From: Rhodothalassiaceae bacterium
GTDB lineage: Bacteria; Pseudomonadota; Alphaproteobacteria; Sphingomonadales; Rhodothalassiaceae
Reading direction: 5' to 3'
Length of the DNA: 64,000 nucleotides
Assembly (NCBI GenBank): GCA_026004935.1
Contig: BPKC01000001.1
Coordinates: 1,217,491-1,281,490, forward strand
In this document: positions 51,230 through 59,848 of the stretch, in pieces
Layout of the letters: every line of letters begins with the position of its first letter
Numbering within the stretch: the first letter of the stretch is position 1
The notes under the pieces: model-generated
The model's input: the letters and a program-made list of their open reading frames with translations, nothing else
The model's database searches: none
Told to the model about the DNA's origin: nothing
Program-made: the position numbers and the translations under genes

Positions 51230-52123
51230 ATGCCGGCTTTCGTCACCCGCTTTGCCCCCTCGCCCACGGGGCTGCTGCATCTCGGCCATGCGTTCAGCGC
51301 ACTCACGGCCTGGACCCGGGCCGAGCGGGAAAGCGGCCGCTTTCTTCTGCGCATCGAGGACATAGACGCGGGCCGCTGCCGGGAGCGCTTCGTGGCCGCG
51401 ATCTTCGCCGATCTCGCCTGGCTCGGGATCCGCTGGGAGCAGCGGGTGCGCCGCCAGTCCCGCCATCTGGCGGACTACCGCGCCGCCCTCGCCCGGCTGG
51501 AGGAGGCGGGCCTCGTCTATCCCTGCGTGTGCACCCGCAAGGAGGTGGCCGCCGAACTCGCGGCCATGGGGATGGCCCCGCACGGCTCCGGCGTCTCCCG
51601 CTATCCCGGCACCTGCCGGCGCAACCGCCGCCGCGCCGAGCGGCTGATCGCCGAGGGCCGCACCTGGGCCCTGCGGCTCGATCTCGCGGCGGCGTTGAAC
51701 CGGCTTGCCCGCCGGGGCCGAGAAGAGCTCGCCTGGATGGAGGAGGGAGCGGGACCCGTTCCCCTCGATCCGGCGCTCGTCGGCGATGTCGTGCTGGCGC
51801 GCAAGGACGTGCCGACCAGCTACCACCTTTCGGTGGTGGTCGACGATGCGCTGCAGGGTGTGACGCATGTGATCCGCGGCGCGGATCTGAAGGAGGCGAC
51901 CCATGTCCACCGCCTGCTGCAGGCCCTGCTGGACCTGCCGAGCCCGGTCTACCATCACCACCGCCTCCTGCTGGGACCGGACGGCCGGCGGCTGGCCAAG
52001 CGCGACGGCGCGACCACCCTGCATGATCTGCGGCTTTCGGGCATGACGGCGGCGGAAGTGCGGCGCCGGCTGGGATTTGCGCCGGCCGCGCCCGTCCGAT
52101 CCATCCTCTCCGAGCCTTCTTGA
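51230..52123 (+). CDS. gluQ: Glutamyl-Q tRNA(Asp) synthetase
   Basis: 297 residues from ATG 51230. The long upstream frame is a shadow. It lacks the anticodon-binding domain of GltX, as expected for the paralogue that attaches Glu to queuosine-34 of tRNA-Asp. RFAPSPTGLLHLGHAFSALTA holds the HIGH signature, LRIEDIDAGR follows, and KMSKS is replaced by LAKRDGA. The zinc motif is CVC...Y-x3-C (YPGTC). Alphaproteobacteria usually keep gluQ separate from gltX. Confidence 0.94.
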   Translation: MPAFVTRFAPSPTGLLHLGHAFSALTAWTRAERESGRFLLRIEDIDAGRCRERFVAAIFADLAWLGIRWEQRVRRQSRHLADYRAALARLEEAGLVYPCVCTRKEVAAELAAMGMAPHGSGVSRYPGTCRRNRRRAERLIAEGRTWALRLDLAAALNRLARRGREELAWMEEGAGPVPLDPALVGDVVLARKDVPTSYHLSVVVDDALQGVTHVIRGADLKEATHVHRLLQALLDLPSPVYHHHRLLLGPDGRRLAKRDGATTLHDLRLSGMTAAEVRRRLGFAPAAPVRSILSEPS

Positions 52124-52202
52124 CACGCCGCCCGGCCCGGGTGCAGCTGGCGGCGGCCGCGATCGTGCCGCAGGACCGTATGCCGGAGCGGGGAAGCCGC
52201 CC

Positions 52203-52820
52203 ATGTGGGATCTCTTCGTGAGCGCCTTCGTGATGCTCTTCGTCGTCATCGACCCGCCCGGGATCGCGCCGATCTTCGCGGCGCTCACCGCCGAAGGCGA
52301 CGCCGCCTTCCGCCGCCGGATGGCGCTGCGCGGCGTCGTGATCGCGACAGGGATCCTGCTGTTCTTCGCCTTCCTGGGCCAGCCCTTCCTCGCCGCCATG
52401 GGCATCACGCTGCCCGCGCTCAAGGTGGCCGGCGGGCTGATGCTGTTCATCCTCGCGCTCGAGATGGTCTTCGAACGCCGCAGCGCCCGGCGGGGGACGG
52501 CGGCCGAGCGCGCGAGCGCCGAGCATCCCGACGACATCTCGGTCTTCCCGCTCGCCATCCCGCTGCTCGCCGGGCCCGGCGCGATCACCTCGGTCATCCT
52601 GCTCACGGCGAAGACGGGCGGCGCCTGGCCGGCCACGGCCACGGTGCTGGCGGCACTCGGCGCGGTCATGGCGATCACCCTCGTGATCCTTCTGCTCGCC
52701 GAACGCGTCGTGGCCTGGATCGGGGCGACGGTGGCCGCCGTGCTCTCGCGCGTGCTCGGCATCGTGCTCGCCGCGCTCGCGGCCCAGTTCACGCTGGCCG
52801 GCATCGCCGAGTTCTTCTGA
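52203..52820 (+). CDS. MarC family membrane protein
   Basis: 205 residues from ATG 52203 (GGGGAAG upstream). Six helices. FVVIDPPGIAPIFAALTA and the FPLAIPLLAGPGAITSVILL block are the MarC/UPF0056 signatures. It was once linked to multiple antibiotic resistance, but members are of unknown function. It lies 79 bases after gluQ on the same strand. Confidence 0.93.
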   Translation: MWDLFVSAFVMLFVVIDPPGIAPIFAALTAEGDAAFRRRMALRGVVIATGILLFFAFLGQPFLAAMGITLPALKVAGGLMLFILALEMVFERRSARRGTAAERASAEHPDDISVFPLAIPLLAGPGAITSVILLTAKTGGAWPATATVLAALGAVMAITLVILLLAERVVAWIGATVAAVLSRVLGIVLAALAAQFTLAGIAEFF

Positions 52821-52842
52821 CGGCGATCGCCATTATCACTTG

Positions 52843-52942
52843 AGATATGAAATTTTAGACGACTTTTGCTGGCATCGGCCGTTCCGACATGCCAGAATGC
52901 GCGCCGGCGCGGGCGCAAACGGTAGGGACTAGGGAGCGGGCG
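52843..52942 (+). promoter_or_regulatory. AT-rich upstream region of the outer-membrane barrel gene
   Basis: A local AT-rich island (52835-52872, including TTGAGATATGAAATTTTAG) between marC and the barrel gene. It probably holds the promoter, but no unambiguous -10 is assigned. Confidence 0.35.
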
Positions 52943-53668
52943 ATGCATGGATCGAGGACGGCGGGGATGCGGGCGGCAGTCGCGTTCTGCGCGCTGGCGG
53001 TCGCGGCGGGCGGATGGATTGCGGCATCGGGTTCGGCCGCCGCGCAGGGCCGCTTCTATGTGTCGGCCTTCGGCGGCGTGAGCCTTCAGAACAACCAGGT
53101 GAGCACGGAGGTTCCGGTCACGGATCCCGCGAATGCGACACAGTTCAAGGTCACCTTCGATCCCGGCTTCGTCGCCGGCGGCGGGATCGGCTATGCCTTC
53201 GCCGACCAGGGCTACGGGCGCTTCCGTGTCGAGCTCGAGGTGAGCTACCGCGAGTCCAGCGTCGACAAGGGGCTGCTCAACGGCAACCCCGTTCCCTTCC
53301 AGGGCGACGACAGCTCGCTTGCGGGGCTTGCCATGCTCTACTACGACGTCACGGGCATCAGCGCACGCTTCATTCCCTATGTGGGGGCGGGCGTCGGCAT
53401 CGCGGGCGTCGAGTCGGACGCGCGCTTCGAGCTGTTCGGCAGCGGCGTGCTGGGGCTGGGCGGGCCGACGGACACGGAGCTCGCCTGGCAGGCCGTGGCG
53501 GGCTTCGCGGTTCCGATCAACCGCCATGTGGCCTTCACGCTGGACGGCCGCTACTACGCGACCACGAACCCGAGCTGGACCACGGATCTCGCCACCACGG
53601 GCTCGGGCCGCTTCGAGTCGGAATTCACGAGCTGGCATGTGACCGCGGGTTTTCGTATAAGCTTCTAG
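52943..53668 (+). CDS. Outer-membrane beta-barrel protein
   Basis: 241 residues from ATG 52943 (AGGGAG upstream). Signal peptide with a hydrophobic AAVAFCALAVAAGGWIAASGSAAAQG. The mature chain begins RFYVSAFGGVSLQNN, then eight-strand OmpA/OmpW-like alternation with FIPYVGAGVGIAGVE and a C-terminal F after WHVTAGFRIS. Cell-surface or structural role, ligand unknown. It is followed by the third palindromic-repeat patch. Confidence 0.9.
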   Translation: MHGSRTAGMRAAVAFCALAVAAGGWIAASGSAAAQGRFYVSAFGGVSLQNNQVSTEVPVTDPANATQFKVTFDPGFVAGGGIGYAFADQGYGRFRVELEVSYRESSVDKGLLNGNPVPFQGDDSSLAGLAMLYYDVTGISARFIPYVGAGVGIAGVESDARFELFGSGVLGLGGPTDTELAWQAVAGFAVPINRHVAFTLDGRYYATTNPSWTTDLATTGSGRFESEFTSWHVTAGFRISF

Positions 53669-54645
53669 CGGCGCCGTCCGGGGGAGGGCCGCACCGCTCT
53701 CATGGCGGCTGCGCGGCCGATGGCCGGGGGGAGGTGAACCATGGCGGCGATCGCGGGACGTGGGGCACGCCGGCGCGCGCTTGCGGGCATGGTGATGGGG
53801 GCGCTCCCTTCCCTGACGGGGCCGGTCCCCGCGTCACGGCCGCACTTCCCGCCGGCCGGCTCCGCGGGCTCGAGCCGGCGGGTGAGGAAGGGAGGGCTGG
53901 GTCGGCCGATCAAGCCGGCGGATGACGTAGAAGAAAGAACCTCGGCGCTTGGCGCGGCAAGGGATGGATCCGCCGGTCAAGCCGGCGGGTGACGATTGGG
54001 GGGTGCGCAACGGCGGGCGACACTGTTTCATACGCGTCGTTCGCCGACTTGATCGGCGAACCCTGCCGGTCATCGGTGATCAGTCATCAGTCATCAGAAA
54101 CGGGAGACAAGCCGGCAGGGACGCGCCCCTCTCGCGTCATTCGCCGGCTTGACCGGCGAATCCATGGGGCGGTGATGGCAGACCCGGCGCGCGCGGCTGT
54201 CCCCGCCTCCGGCTGGACCCGCCGGTCAAGCCGGCGGGTGACGAGGGGAAGCATGGACCCGCCGGTCGCGCCGGCGGGTGATGAAGAGAAGGTGGCGGCG
54301 GGTGACGCTCTCCTCTTTCGTCATTCGCCGCGAAAGCGGCGAATCCAGACGCCTCGCGTGACGGGTCCGGCGCTCGGGCTTGCTTCCCTTTCCGCTTGAC
54401 CCGCCGAGCAAGTCGGTGGGTGACGAGGGGAAGCATGGACCCGCCGGTCGCGCCGGCGGGTGACGACAGGAGAACGCGTTGGCGCCGCTGAGCGGGGAGA
54501 TGTGGCACCGGGTGACGGCCGCCTTCCCGGCGCGGATGCCGGATCATCGTTCGTCGATCTTCGGCCGGGGATGAGCGCCGCGCCGAGCCTCTTGTCAGCC
54601 CCGGGTGCGGCCGTTATATACGCGCCGCAACATGCGTCCCGCGGT
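53669..54645. repeat. Gene-free region with about ten palindromic repeat heads
   Basis: No credible gene in about 980 bases. Palindromes of the same family as at 2280-3180: near 53904, 53965, 54040, 54137, 54216, 54252, 54320, 54399 and 54437, plus a half-site near 53871. Most read CCCGCCGG-nnnnn-CCGGCGGG or TTCGCCGnnnnnCGGCGAA with different loops (tcaag, tcgcg, cgaaag), so several subfamilies are mixed. The CATCAGT-type motif recurs at 54073-54100. The final 80 bases before the tRNA should hold its promoter. Confidence 0.8.
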
Positions 54646-54722
54646 CGGGGAGTAGCTCAGCCTGGTAGAGCACCGTGTTCGGGACGCGGGGGCCGGAGGT
54701 TCGAATCCTCTCTCCCCGACCA
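54646..54722 (+). tRNA. tRNA-Pro (anticodon CGG)
   Basis: 77 nt with encoded CCA. Acceptor CGGGGAG/CTCCCCG, D-arm TAGCTCAGCCTGGTAGAGC, anticodon stem CCGTG/CGCGG around the loop TTCGGGA (anticodon 54680-54682). T-arm GGAGG-TTCGAAT-CCTCT. The C1:G72 pair fits proline tRNA. A frequent integration site for mobile DNA. Confidence 0.97.
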
Positions 54723-55356
54723 ATCCTTCCTTTCGAGTTAAAAGCTGGAGGCGGGTGGCGGGCGTTTCCCGCCGCGTGGGAGACGGCGCAACCACGGGCC
54801 GTCGAGGCGGACGGAGGATGCGTGTCCTCCCCGACATGTCCGCCAACGCTTGTCCACGATCGCAAGACGGTCGACGGATGGTGCCCAGGGACGGAAACCA
54901 ACTGGTACACCGTAAGGCGCTGATCTCACAGCAATTTTCCGAACGCGGAACGCCGGATGTGTACCAGATGCGCGCCCTCGGTGCAAGTCCGTTCGATGCC
55001 CGCGGAGGGCAGCCTCGGCAGGCGGCGTCTGGATCGAAATGGAGCGGCGGCGGGGGCGTGGAGAACACCCCCCCAGTCGCGCGCAGCGGATGAAGGGACG
55101 AAGTCGCGATCAAGGCAGAGAACCCGTTGCCCACCCGGCAGCGCCCGGTGGTCTGGGAGCAGCGACTGGACACAGCCCCGGCTTCGGCGACCGCTGCAAT
55201 TGCTTCAATTCTTTGCGCCAAAAGGTTACGCGCGTCATCGAGAAGGCGGGCGTGCCGACGAAGCAGTGGGCACGGGTCGTCCTGCGCTGCGCCCCGCCGC
55301 TCGCCTTCGCCCGTGCGATCGCGCGAGAGACCGGCCGGCGGTGACGGCGTCTCATT
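54723..55356 (+). pseudogene. Region after tRNA-Pro with probable integrase remnant
   Basis: No intact gene. On the plus strand about 55190-55344 one frame reads CFNSLRQKVTRVIEKAGVPTKQWARVV..LR, which resembles the block before the catalytic arginine of tyrosine recombinases (…RAGV-P-W-R…LR). The match decays directly after it, and the R-H-x-x-H part is not seen. Its position just past a tRNA is where an element's integrase would lie. No direct repeat of the tRNA 3' end was found in the window. The rest of the stretch shows nothing recognisable. Confidence 0.35.
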
Positions 55357-56085
55357 TCAGCGGACCAGTGCCTGAAACAGCGCAACAGGAAGGTGCCGGC
55401 CGAGCGTGAAGAGCCAGGCGAAGGGGGCGGGAAAGCTTACCGAAAACCGGCCCGAGCGGATCGCGCGCAGGGTCCGCCACGCCGCTTCGTCGGGCGTCAT
55501 GATCTGCGGCATCCGGAAGTCGTTCCTGGCGGTCAGCCGGGTCGCGATGAACCCCGGGTTGATGCACTGAACCGTCACCCCGGTGCCCGTGAGATCGACG
55601 CGCAGATTCTCAGCCAGATGCATGAGCGCCGCCTTGCTTGCCCCGTAGCCGATGGCGCCCGGCAGTCCCCTGAACCCGGCGAGCGAGCCGATCAGCACGA
55701 TCCGGCCTTTGCCGCGCGCGACCATCGCCGGCACGACATGAGACAGCACGGTCAGCGCACCGATGAAGTTGACAGCAGCGACCTGCTCGGCAACGCCGGG
55801 CCGCCAGGCGCGGGCGCTCATGGGTTCGTAATCGCCGGCGGCATATAAGAGACCATCGACCGCCCCGGCCCGTTCCACCGCCGCCGCGACTGCACCGGGA
55901 TCGGTAACATCCACGGGCAGAGGCTTGATTCCGGGTTGCGCGCGGGCGAGCTCGGCCAGCGCGTCGGCGCTGCGGGCGGACGCGATGACGTCGGCACCCT
56001 CGCGCGCGAGCGCCAGCGCCAGCGCACGGCCGAGGCCGAAGCTGGCCCCCACGATCCACCACCGGGATCCGGCGAATGTCGTCAC
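55357..56085 (-). CDS. Short-chain dehydrogenase/reductase
   Basis: 242 residues. NAD(P)-binding WIVGASFGLGRALALALA (9-26), the DVTDPGA motif, YAAGD in place of NAG, and the catalytic YGASK (Tyr-x3-Lys) with a Ser in IGSLAG. A C-terminal hydrophobic stretch (FSVSFPAPFAWLFTLGRHLPVALF) suggests membrane association, as in several lipid-modifying SDRs. It is the last gene of the six-gene operon. Its ATG overlaps the DUF3833 stop as ATGA. Confidence 0.92.
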   Translation of the reverse strand: MTTFAGSRWWIVGASFGLGRALALALAREGADVIASARSADALAELARAQPGIKPLPVDVTDPGAVAAAVERAGAVDGLLYAAGDYEPMSARAWRPGVAEQVAAVNFIGALTVLSHVVPAMVARGKGRIVLIGSLAGFRGLPGAIGYGASKAALMHLAENLRVDLTGTGVTVQCINPGFIATRLTARNDFRMPQIMTPDEAAWRTLRAIRSGRFSVSFPAPFAWLFTLGRHLPVALFQALVR

Positions 56086-56645
56086 GGCGTCTTCTCCTGC
56101 TCAGGCCGCACGGTCGCCACCAGCTCCGCAACGGTGATCCCGAACTTGCGCATCTGCGAGCGGTTGAGAATGGTGCCGTTTGGTGCGAGATACATCCAGT
56201 CGACGACATCGAGCACATGGCCGCCGGCGCTGTCCGGAAGCCGCAGGCGATAGCTGAGGCGTGCGGTCGCACCCGAGATCCGACCTTCGGCGACGCCGAC
56301 GATGTCGGGGGCCGTGGCTGTGAACCGGCCGTTCTGCTCGATGGTGATCGTCCACTGCCGCTTCTGGGTCGCGCCGGAGGCGTAGGTAAACTCTTCCACA
56401 AGCGTGCCCGTCTGTCGCACCCAGCTGCCCCGCATGCGCGCCACGAAGCGTGCCGAGACGATGCCGGCGGGGCCGAAGATGACGCCTTCGGAGATCATGT
56501 CGCCGGCAAGATGCCGGCGCAGGTCGAAGGCCGGAGCCGTGTCCGCATACGCCGCCGGCGACTGCGCGGCGAAGCTAAAAAACAGGCGGTGCATAACCAA
56601 GCCGATGGCGAGCAGAAAGAAGAGGGTGGAGAGCAGCTTGAGCAT
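56082..56645 (-). CDS. DUF3833 domain-containing protein
   Basis: 187 residues from ATG 56645. An N-terminal helix (LLSTLFFLLAIGLVMHRLFF) anchors it. Then FDLRRHLAGDMISEGVIFGPAGIVSARFVARMRG, VEEFTYASGATQKRQWTI and VDWMYLAPNGTILNRSQMRKFG are typical of the DUF3833 (lipocalin-like) family that travels with cyclopropane-fatty-acid synthase operons. Starts one base into the MFS stop (TGATG). Its role is probably lipid handling in the periplasm. Confidence 0.9.
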   Translation of the reverse strand: MLKLLSTLFFLLAIGLVMHRLFFSFAAQSPAAYADTAPAFDLRRHLAGDMISEGVIFGPAGIVSARFVARMRGSWVRQTGTLVEEFTYASGATQKRQWTITIEQNGRFTATAPDIVGVAEGRISGATARLSYRLRLPDSAGGHVLDVVDWMYLAPNGTILNRSQMRKFGITVAELVATVRPEQEKTP

Positions 56646-57892
56646 CAGAAAATCTCCTTGGGCAGGCTGAACAGCAGGCCGAGCGCCACAAGCTTGATGA
56701 CGCAGGGCAGCACGGCGTAACCGAGGACAAGCGCAGCCCCGGCCACGGCATCGAGCGGCGCGCCAGGGACGTAGCCGGCCGCCGCCAGCGCCGGCAGGAC
56801 CAGCGCCGCGGCGAGCGCGAGGGCGAATTTCGCGGCAAACGACCACAATCCGAAGGCAACCCCGGCGGGCAGGGCGTTGCGGTCCAGGAGCGATGCGAAC
56901 AACGCCGGCAGCAACACGAGCTCGGCGCCCACCGCCGCTCCCGATGCCGCCGACACGGCCGCGAACGCCCACGCGGCGCCGGGTGGCAGCAGCGCCGCCC
57001 AGAGGAAGCTCGCGATCGCCAGACTCATGCTCACGACGAGGATGGGCCGCGCGCCGAAGCGACGGGCGCAGGCGGCCCAGAACGGCGCGGCGAGCCCGGC
57101 GGTGACGAAGAACAGAGCAAGGAAAGCGCCGGAGAGGTCCGGCAGCCGCAAGTGATCCTCGACAAAGAAGAGGAACAGGGTCGCGGTCACGGCGGTGGGC
57201 AGGGCGTTGACGAGCGCAAGAAGGAGCAGCCGTCCCGCGCCCGCCGCGAGAAACGGGCGCACCGCGAAGGCCGGGGCCGGCGCCGCGAGAGGCCGGCGCC
57301 AGAGCGGCCGGCAGACGCCCCAGACCGCCGCAGCCGCTGCCGCCATGGCTAGCCCGAAGGCGGCGTACCCCTGCGCCGTTCCGAAGAAAGCAACCAGCAG
57401 CGCCGGGGCGAGAGAGGCGAGCAAGACTCCGACAAGCGCGCCCGTCTCGCGCCAGGCCGCAAGCCCCACATGGACCCGGCTCTCGCCGCCGGCGGCAAGC
57501 TCCACCGAGAGCGCATAAAGAAGGATCATGCCGAGACTGTAGGCGGTAAAGAGCACGGCAAGACCGCCCACGAGCCCGACGGGCCCGGGCCGGCCGGCGA
57601 AGACGATCGCGAAGGCACTGCCGAGGCCCAATATCGCCACCGCGGCAAGAGCCGCCGCCCGCCCACGAAACCTGTCCACCAGCCGACCGAGAAGCGGGTC
57701 CTGAACGAAATCGAAAGCCCGCAGCGCCAGCAGCAGCACGCCGACGCCTCCGATCGGCAGGCCGAGATCGGCGACGAAGCGCGGCAGATGCACGTAGAGC
57801 GGAAGCCCCGCACAGGCGAGCAGCGCCGCAAAAAGACCGATCCGCCACCTCTGCGCGCGCGTCGGCCCCGCCGGGGACAGGGTCTCAGGCAT
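56645..57892 (-). CDS. MFS transporter (GPH-like)
   Basis: 415 residues from ATG 57892, which overlaps the CFA synthase stop by 8 bases. A longer ORF to 57991 lies within the previous gene. Twelve helices. DFVQDPLLGRLVDRFRGR is a loop 2-3 signature of the glycoside-pentoside-hexuronide/Na+-melibiose-like group, and RFGARPILVV the second. It is found with the same partners in other proteobacteria and may move a lipid precursor or product. The substrate is not deducible. Confidence 0.88.
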   Translation of the reverse strand: MPETLSPAGPTRAQRWRIGLFAALLACAGLPLYVHLPRFVADLGLPIGGVGVLLLALRAFDFVQDPLLGRLVDRFRGRAAALAAVAILGLGSAFAIVFAGRPGPVGLVGGLAVLFTAYSLGMILLYALSVELAAGGESRVHVGLAAWRETGALVGVLLASLAPALLVAFFGTAQGYAAFGLAMAAAAAAVWGVCRPLWRRPLAAPAPAFAVRPFLAAGAGRLLLLALVNALPTAVTATLFLFFVEDHLRLPDLSGAFLALFFVTAGLAAPFWAACARRFGARPILVVSMSLAIASFLWAALLPPGAAWAFAAVSAASGAAVGAELVLLPALFASLLDRNALPAGVAFGLWSFAAKFALALAAALVLPALAAAGYVPGAPLDAVAGAALVLGYAVLPCVIKLVALGLLFSLPKEIF

Positions 57893-59084
57893 GCTCGAGC
57901 ACCACCTGCGAGACATCCGTGTGGCCGACGGCGAAAGCGGCTGCGCAGGCTCCGAGGTAGAACCGCCATGGGCGCAAGGCTGGTTCGCCATAACCGTAGG
58001 TTTGCAGTCGGTCGGCGCGCGCCTGCATCCGCCGCATCCACTCGCGCAGCGTGCGAGCGTAGTGCTGCCCGAAGGTGAAGCGCTCGACGATGGCCAGTCC
58101 GGCCCGGCGCGCCTGTTGTGCGATCACGCCCGGCGACAGCAGCATGCCGCCGGGAAAGGTGTAGTGGCGGATGTAGTCGCTGTTGCGGCGGTAAACGGGA
58201 AAATAGTCATCCGACACGGTAATCGCCTGGATTACGGCCCGCCCGCCGGGCCGTAGCCGGCGCGCGAGCGTTGCGAAGTAGGTCGGCCAGTAGCGCTCGC
58301 CGACCGCCTCGATCATCTCGATCGAGACGATGTTGTCGAACATCCCCTCGACATCGCGGTAATCCTGCAGACGAATCTCCGCGCGGCCGTCCAGCCGCGC
58401 ATCCGCATAGGCCTTCTGCTGCAGCGAGATCGTGATGCCCGTCACGGCGTGGCCGTAATCGGCGGCGCGTTCGGCGAAGCCGCCCCAGCCGCATCCGATC
58501 TCAAGCAGGGTGCCGGTGCCCGGCCCGAGCCGCGCGAGGATGCGGTCGCACTTGTTGAGCTGAGCCTGCTCGAGGCTGTCGCCGTCGCCGGCGAACAGGG
58601 CGCATGAGTAATGCATGCCGGCGTCGAGCCATTGGCGGAAGAACTCGTTGCCGGCATCATAATGAGCGCGAATGTTGCGCGCGGCACCACGCCGGGAATT
58701 GGCGCGCAGAAGTTTGTCCACCGCCCTAAGCCACAGCAGCCGCCACCCGCGCGGCGCGTAGAAATCGCCGAGGCGTTCGGCGTTGCGGATGGCAAGCGTG
58801 CAGAATGCCTCGATGTCGGGGCTGTCCCACAGACCCAGCGCATAGGCCTCGCCAAAACCGATGTCGCCGCGCGCCTTCGCGGCGGTCACGGCGGCCCAGT
58901 CGCGGATGACGAGCTCCGCCTCGGGCGCCCCCGAGCCGAAGTGATGGACGTGACCTTCGGGCGTGACGACGCGGATCGAGCCCACCGCAATCCGCGAAAG
59001 GGCATCCAGGAACGCACGAGCGACCGTGCGCCTGAGCAAGCCGGGGCGCGCCGGGCGAAGCGCGGGGGACGCGTTTTTCGTCAT
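57885..59084 (-). CDS. Cyclopropane-fatty-acyl-phospholipid synthase family methyltransferase
   Basis: 399 residues. SAM-dependent methylation of unsaturated acyl chains in phospholipids. ARNIRAHYDAGNEFFRQWL and MHYSCALF open the core. The SAM site is LLEIGCGWGGFAERAA, then FDNIVSIEMIEAVGERYW and YIRHYTFPGG. The family includes true cyclopropane synthases and the methylases that make methylated or furan fatty acids under RpoE control in Rhodobacter. The sequence alone cannot separate these. It overlaps DUF1365 as ATGA and the MFS gene by 8 bases. Confidence 0.93.
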   Translation of the reverse strand: MTKNASPALRPARPGLLRRTVARAFLDALSRIAVGSIRVVTPEGHVHHFGSGAPEAELVIRDWAAVTAAKARGDIGFGEAYALGLWDSPDIEAFCTLAIRNAERLGDFYAPRGWRLLWLRAVDKLLRANSRRGAARNIRAHYDAGNEFFRQWLDAGMHYSCALFAGDGDSLEQAQLNKCDRILARLGPGTGTLLEIGCGWGGFAERAADYGHAVTGITISLQQKAYADARLDGRAEIRLQDYRDVEGMFDNIVSIEMIEAVGERYWPTYFATLARRLRPGGRAVIQAITVSDDYFPVYRRNSDYIRHYTFPGGMLLSPGVIAQQARRAGLAIVERFTFGQHYARTLREWMRRMQARADRLQTYGYGEPALRPWRFYLGACAAAFAVGHTDVSQVVLEHA

Positions 59085-59848
59085 GGACTGGTCTCCTTAA
59101 GTGGCGGCGCCGGACGGTCGCGCCAGGGCGCTCCCTTGAGCGCGAGCCGTGCGGCATGCCCGTGGATGAGAGCAAGGGTGCGCAGAGGCCCTAGCGGATG
59201 GCGCAGCACCATCGCGAGAGCGTTCCGGTGGTCGAGCGGTCGGAACCGGCCCTTGAGCGTCGCGACCACCCCTTGCGCACCGTTGCGCAGGACGATCCGG
59301 ATGTCGACGCCGCGCGCGTCGATCGCGAAGCGGAAGCGGTAGACGCCGGCGACATCCTGGAACGGTGAGACGTGAAAGACCTTGCGCAGCGTGAGGATGT
59401 CGTCGGCCGTTATCGGACCGCGGTCAGCACGCACGCAGACGTAGGCGTGTCGTTCCCGCCACGTGTTGGTGACCTCCGCGATCACCGCCATCAGCCCCTC
59501 TGCGCGCCAGGCGAGCCAGAAGCTGACGGGATTGAAGCTCCACCACAGGAAGCGCGGGCCCGTCAGAAGACCGAGTCGCTCAAACGGGACGCCGTAACGG
59601 GCGAGCACCTCGCGTGCCCAGGCCGCGCCCCGGCCGCGGCCTGGCGGGCCGCCGTGATCGCGATCCTGGACGGAAATCAGGCCGAAGCGGTTGCGCTGCA
59701 AGGGAAAGGGCAGCGGCGTGTCCGCCTCCGGATCGATCAGAAGCATTTCCACATGGTGTTGAAGGCGATGACGGATGGCGCCGCGCCGCAGATGCATCGT
59801 CTGTGCGCTCAGCCGCAGCGGCGGGGTGGGAAGGGCGAAGCCGCTCAT
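59081..59848 (-). CDS. DUF1365 domain-containing protein
   Basis: 255 residues. HLRRGAIRHRLQHHVEMLLIDPEAD, FWWSFNPVSFWLAW (typically F-x-NPVSFYYC) and NTWRERHAYVCV with KVFHVSPFQDVAGVYRFRF are DUF1365 signatures. Members always accompany CFA synthase and an amine-oxidase-like flavoprotein and are assumed to bind acyl chains. ATGA overlaps on both sides. Confidence 0.93.
   Translation of the reverse strand: MSGFALPTPPLRLSAQTMHLRRGAIRHRLQHHVEMLLIDPEADTPLPFPLQRNRFGLISVQDRDHGGPPGRGRGAAWAREVLARYGVPFERLGLLTGPRFLWWSFNPVSFWLAWRAEGLMAVIAEVTNTWRERHAYVCVRADRGPITADDILTLRKVFHVSPFQDVAGVYRFRFAIDARGVDIRIVLRNGAQGVVATLKGRFRPLDHRNALAMVLRHPLGPLRTLALIHGHAARLALKGAPWRDRPAPPLKETSP

Noticed and set aside
54646-54722. 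Prophage or genomic island at tRNA-Pro
   Set aside because: No intact integrase, no phage genes and no repeat of the tRNA 3' end within the window.
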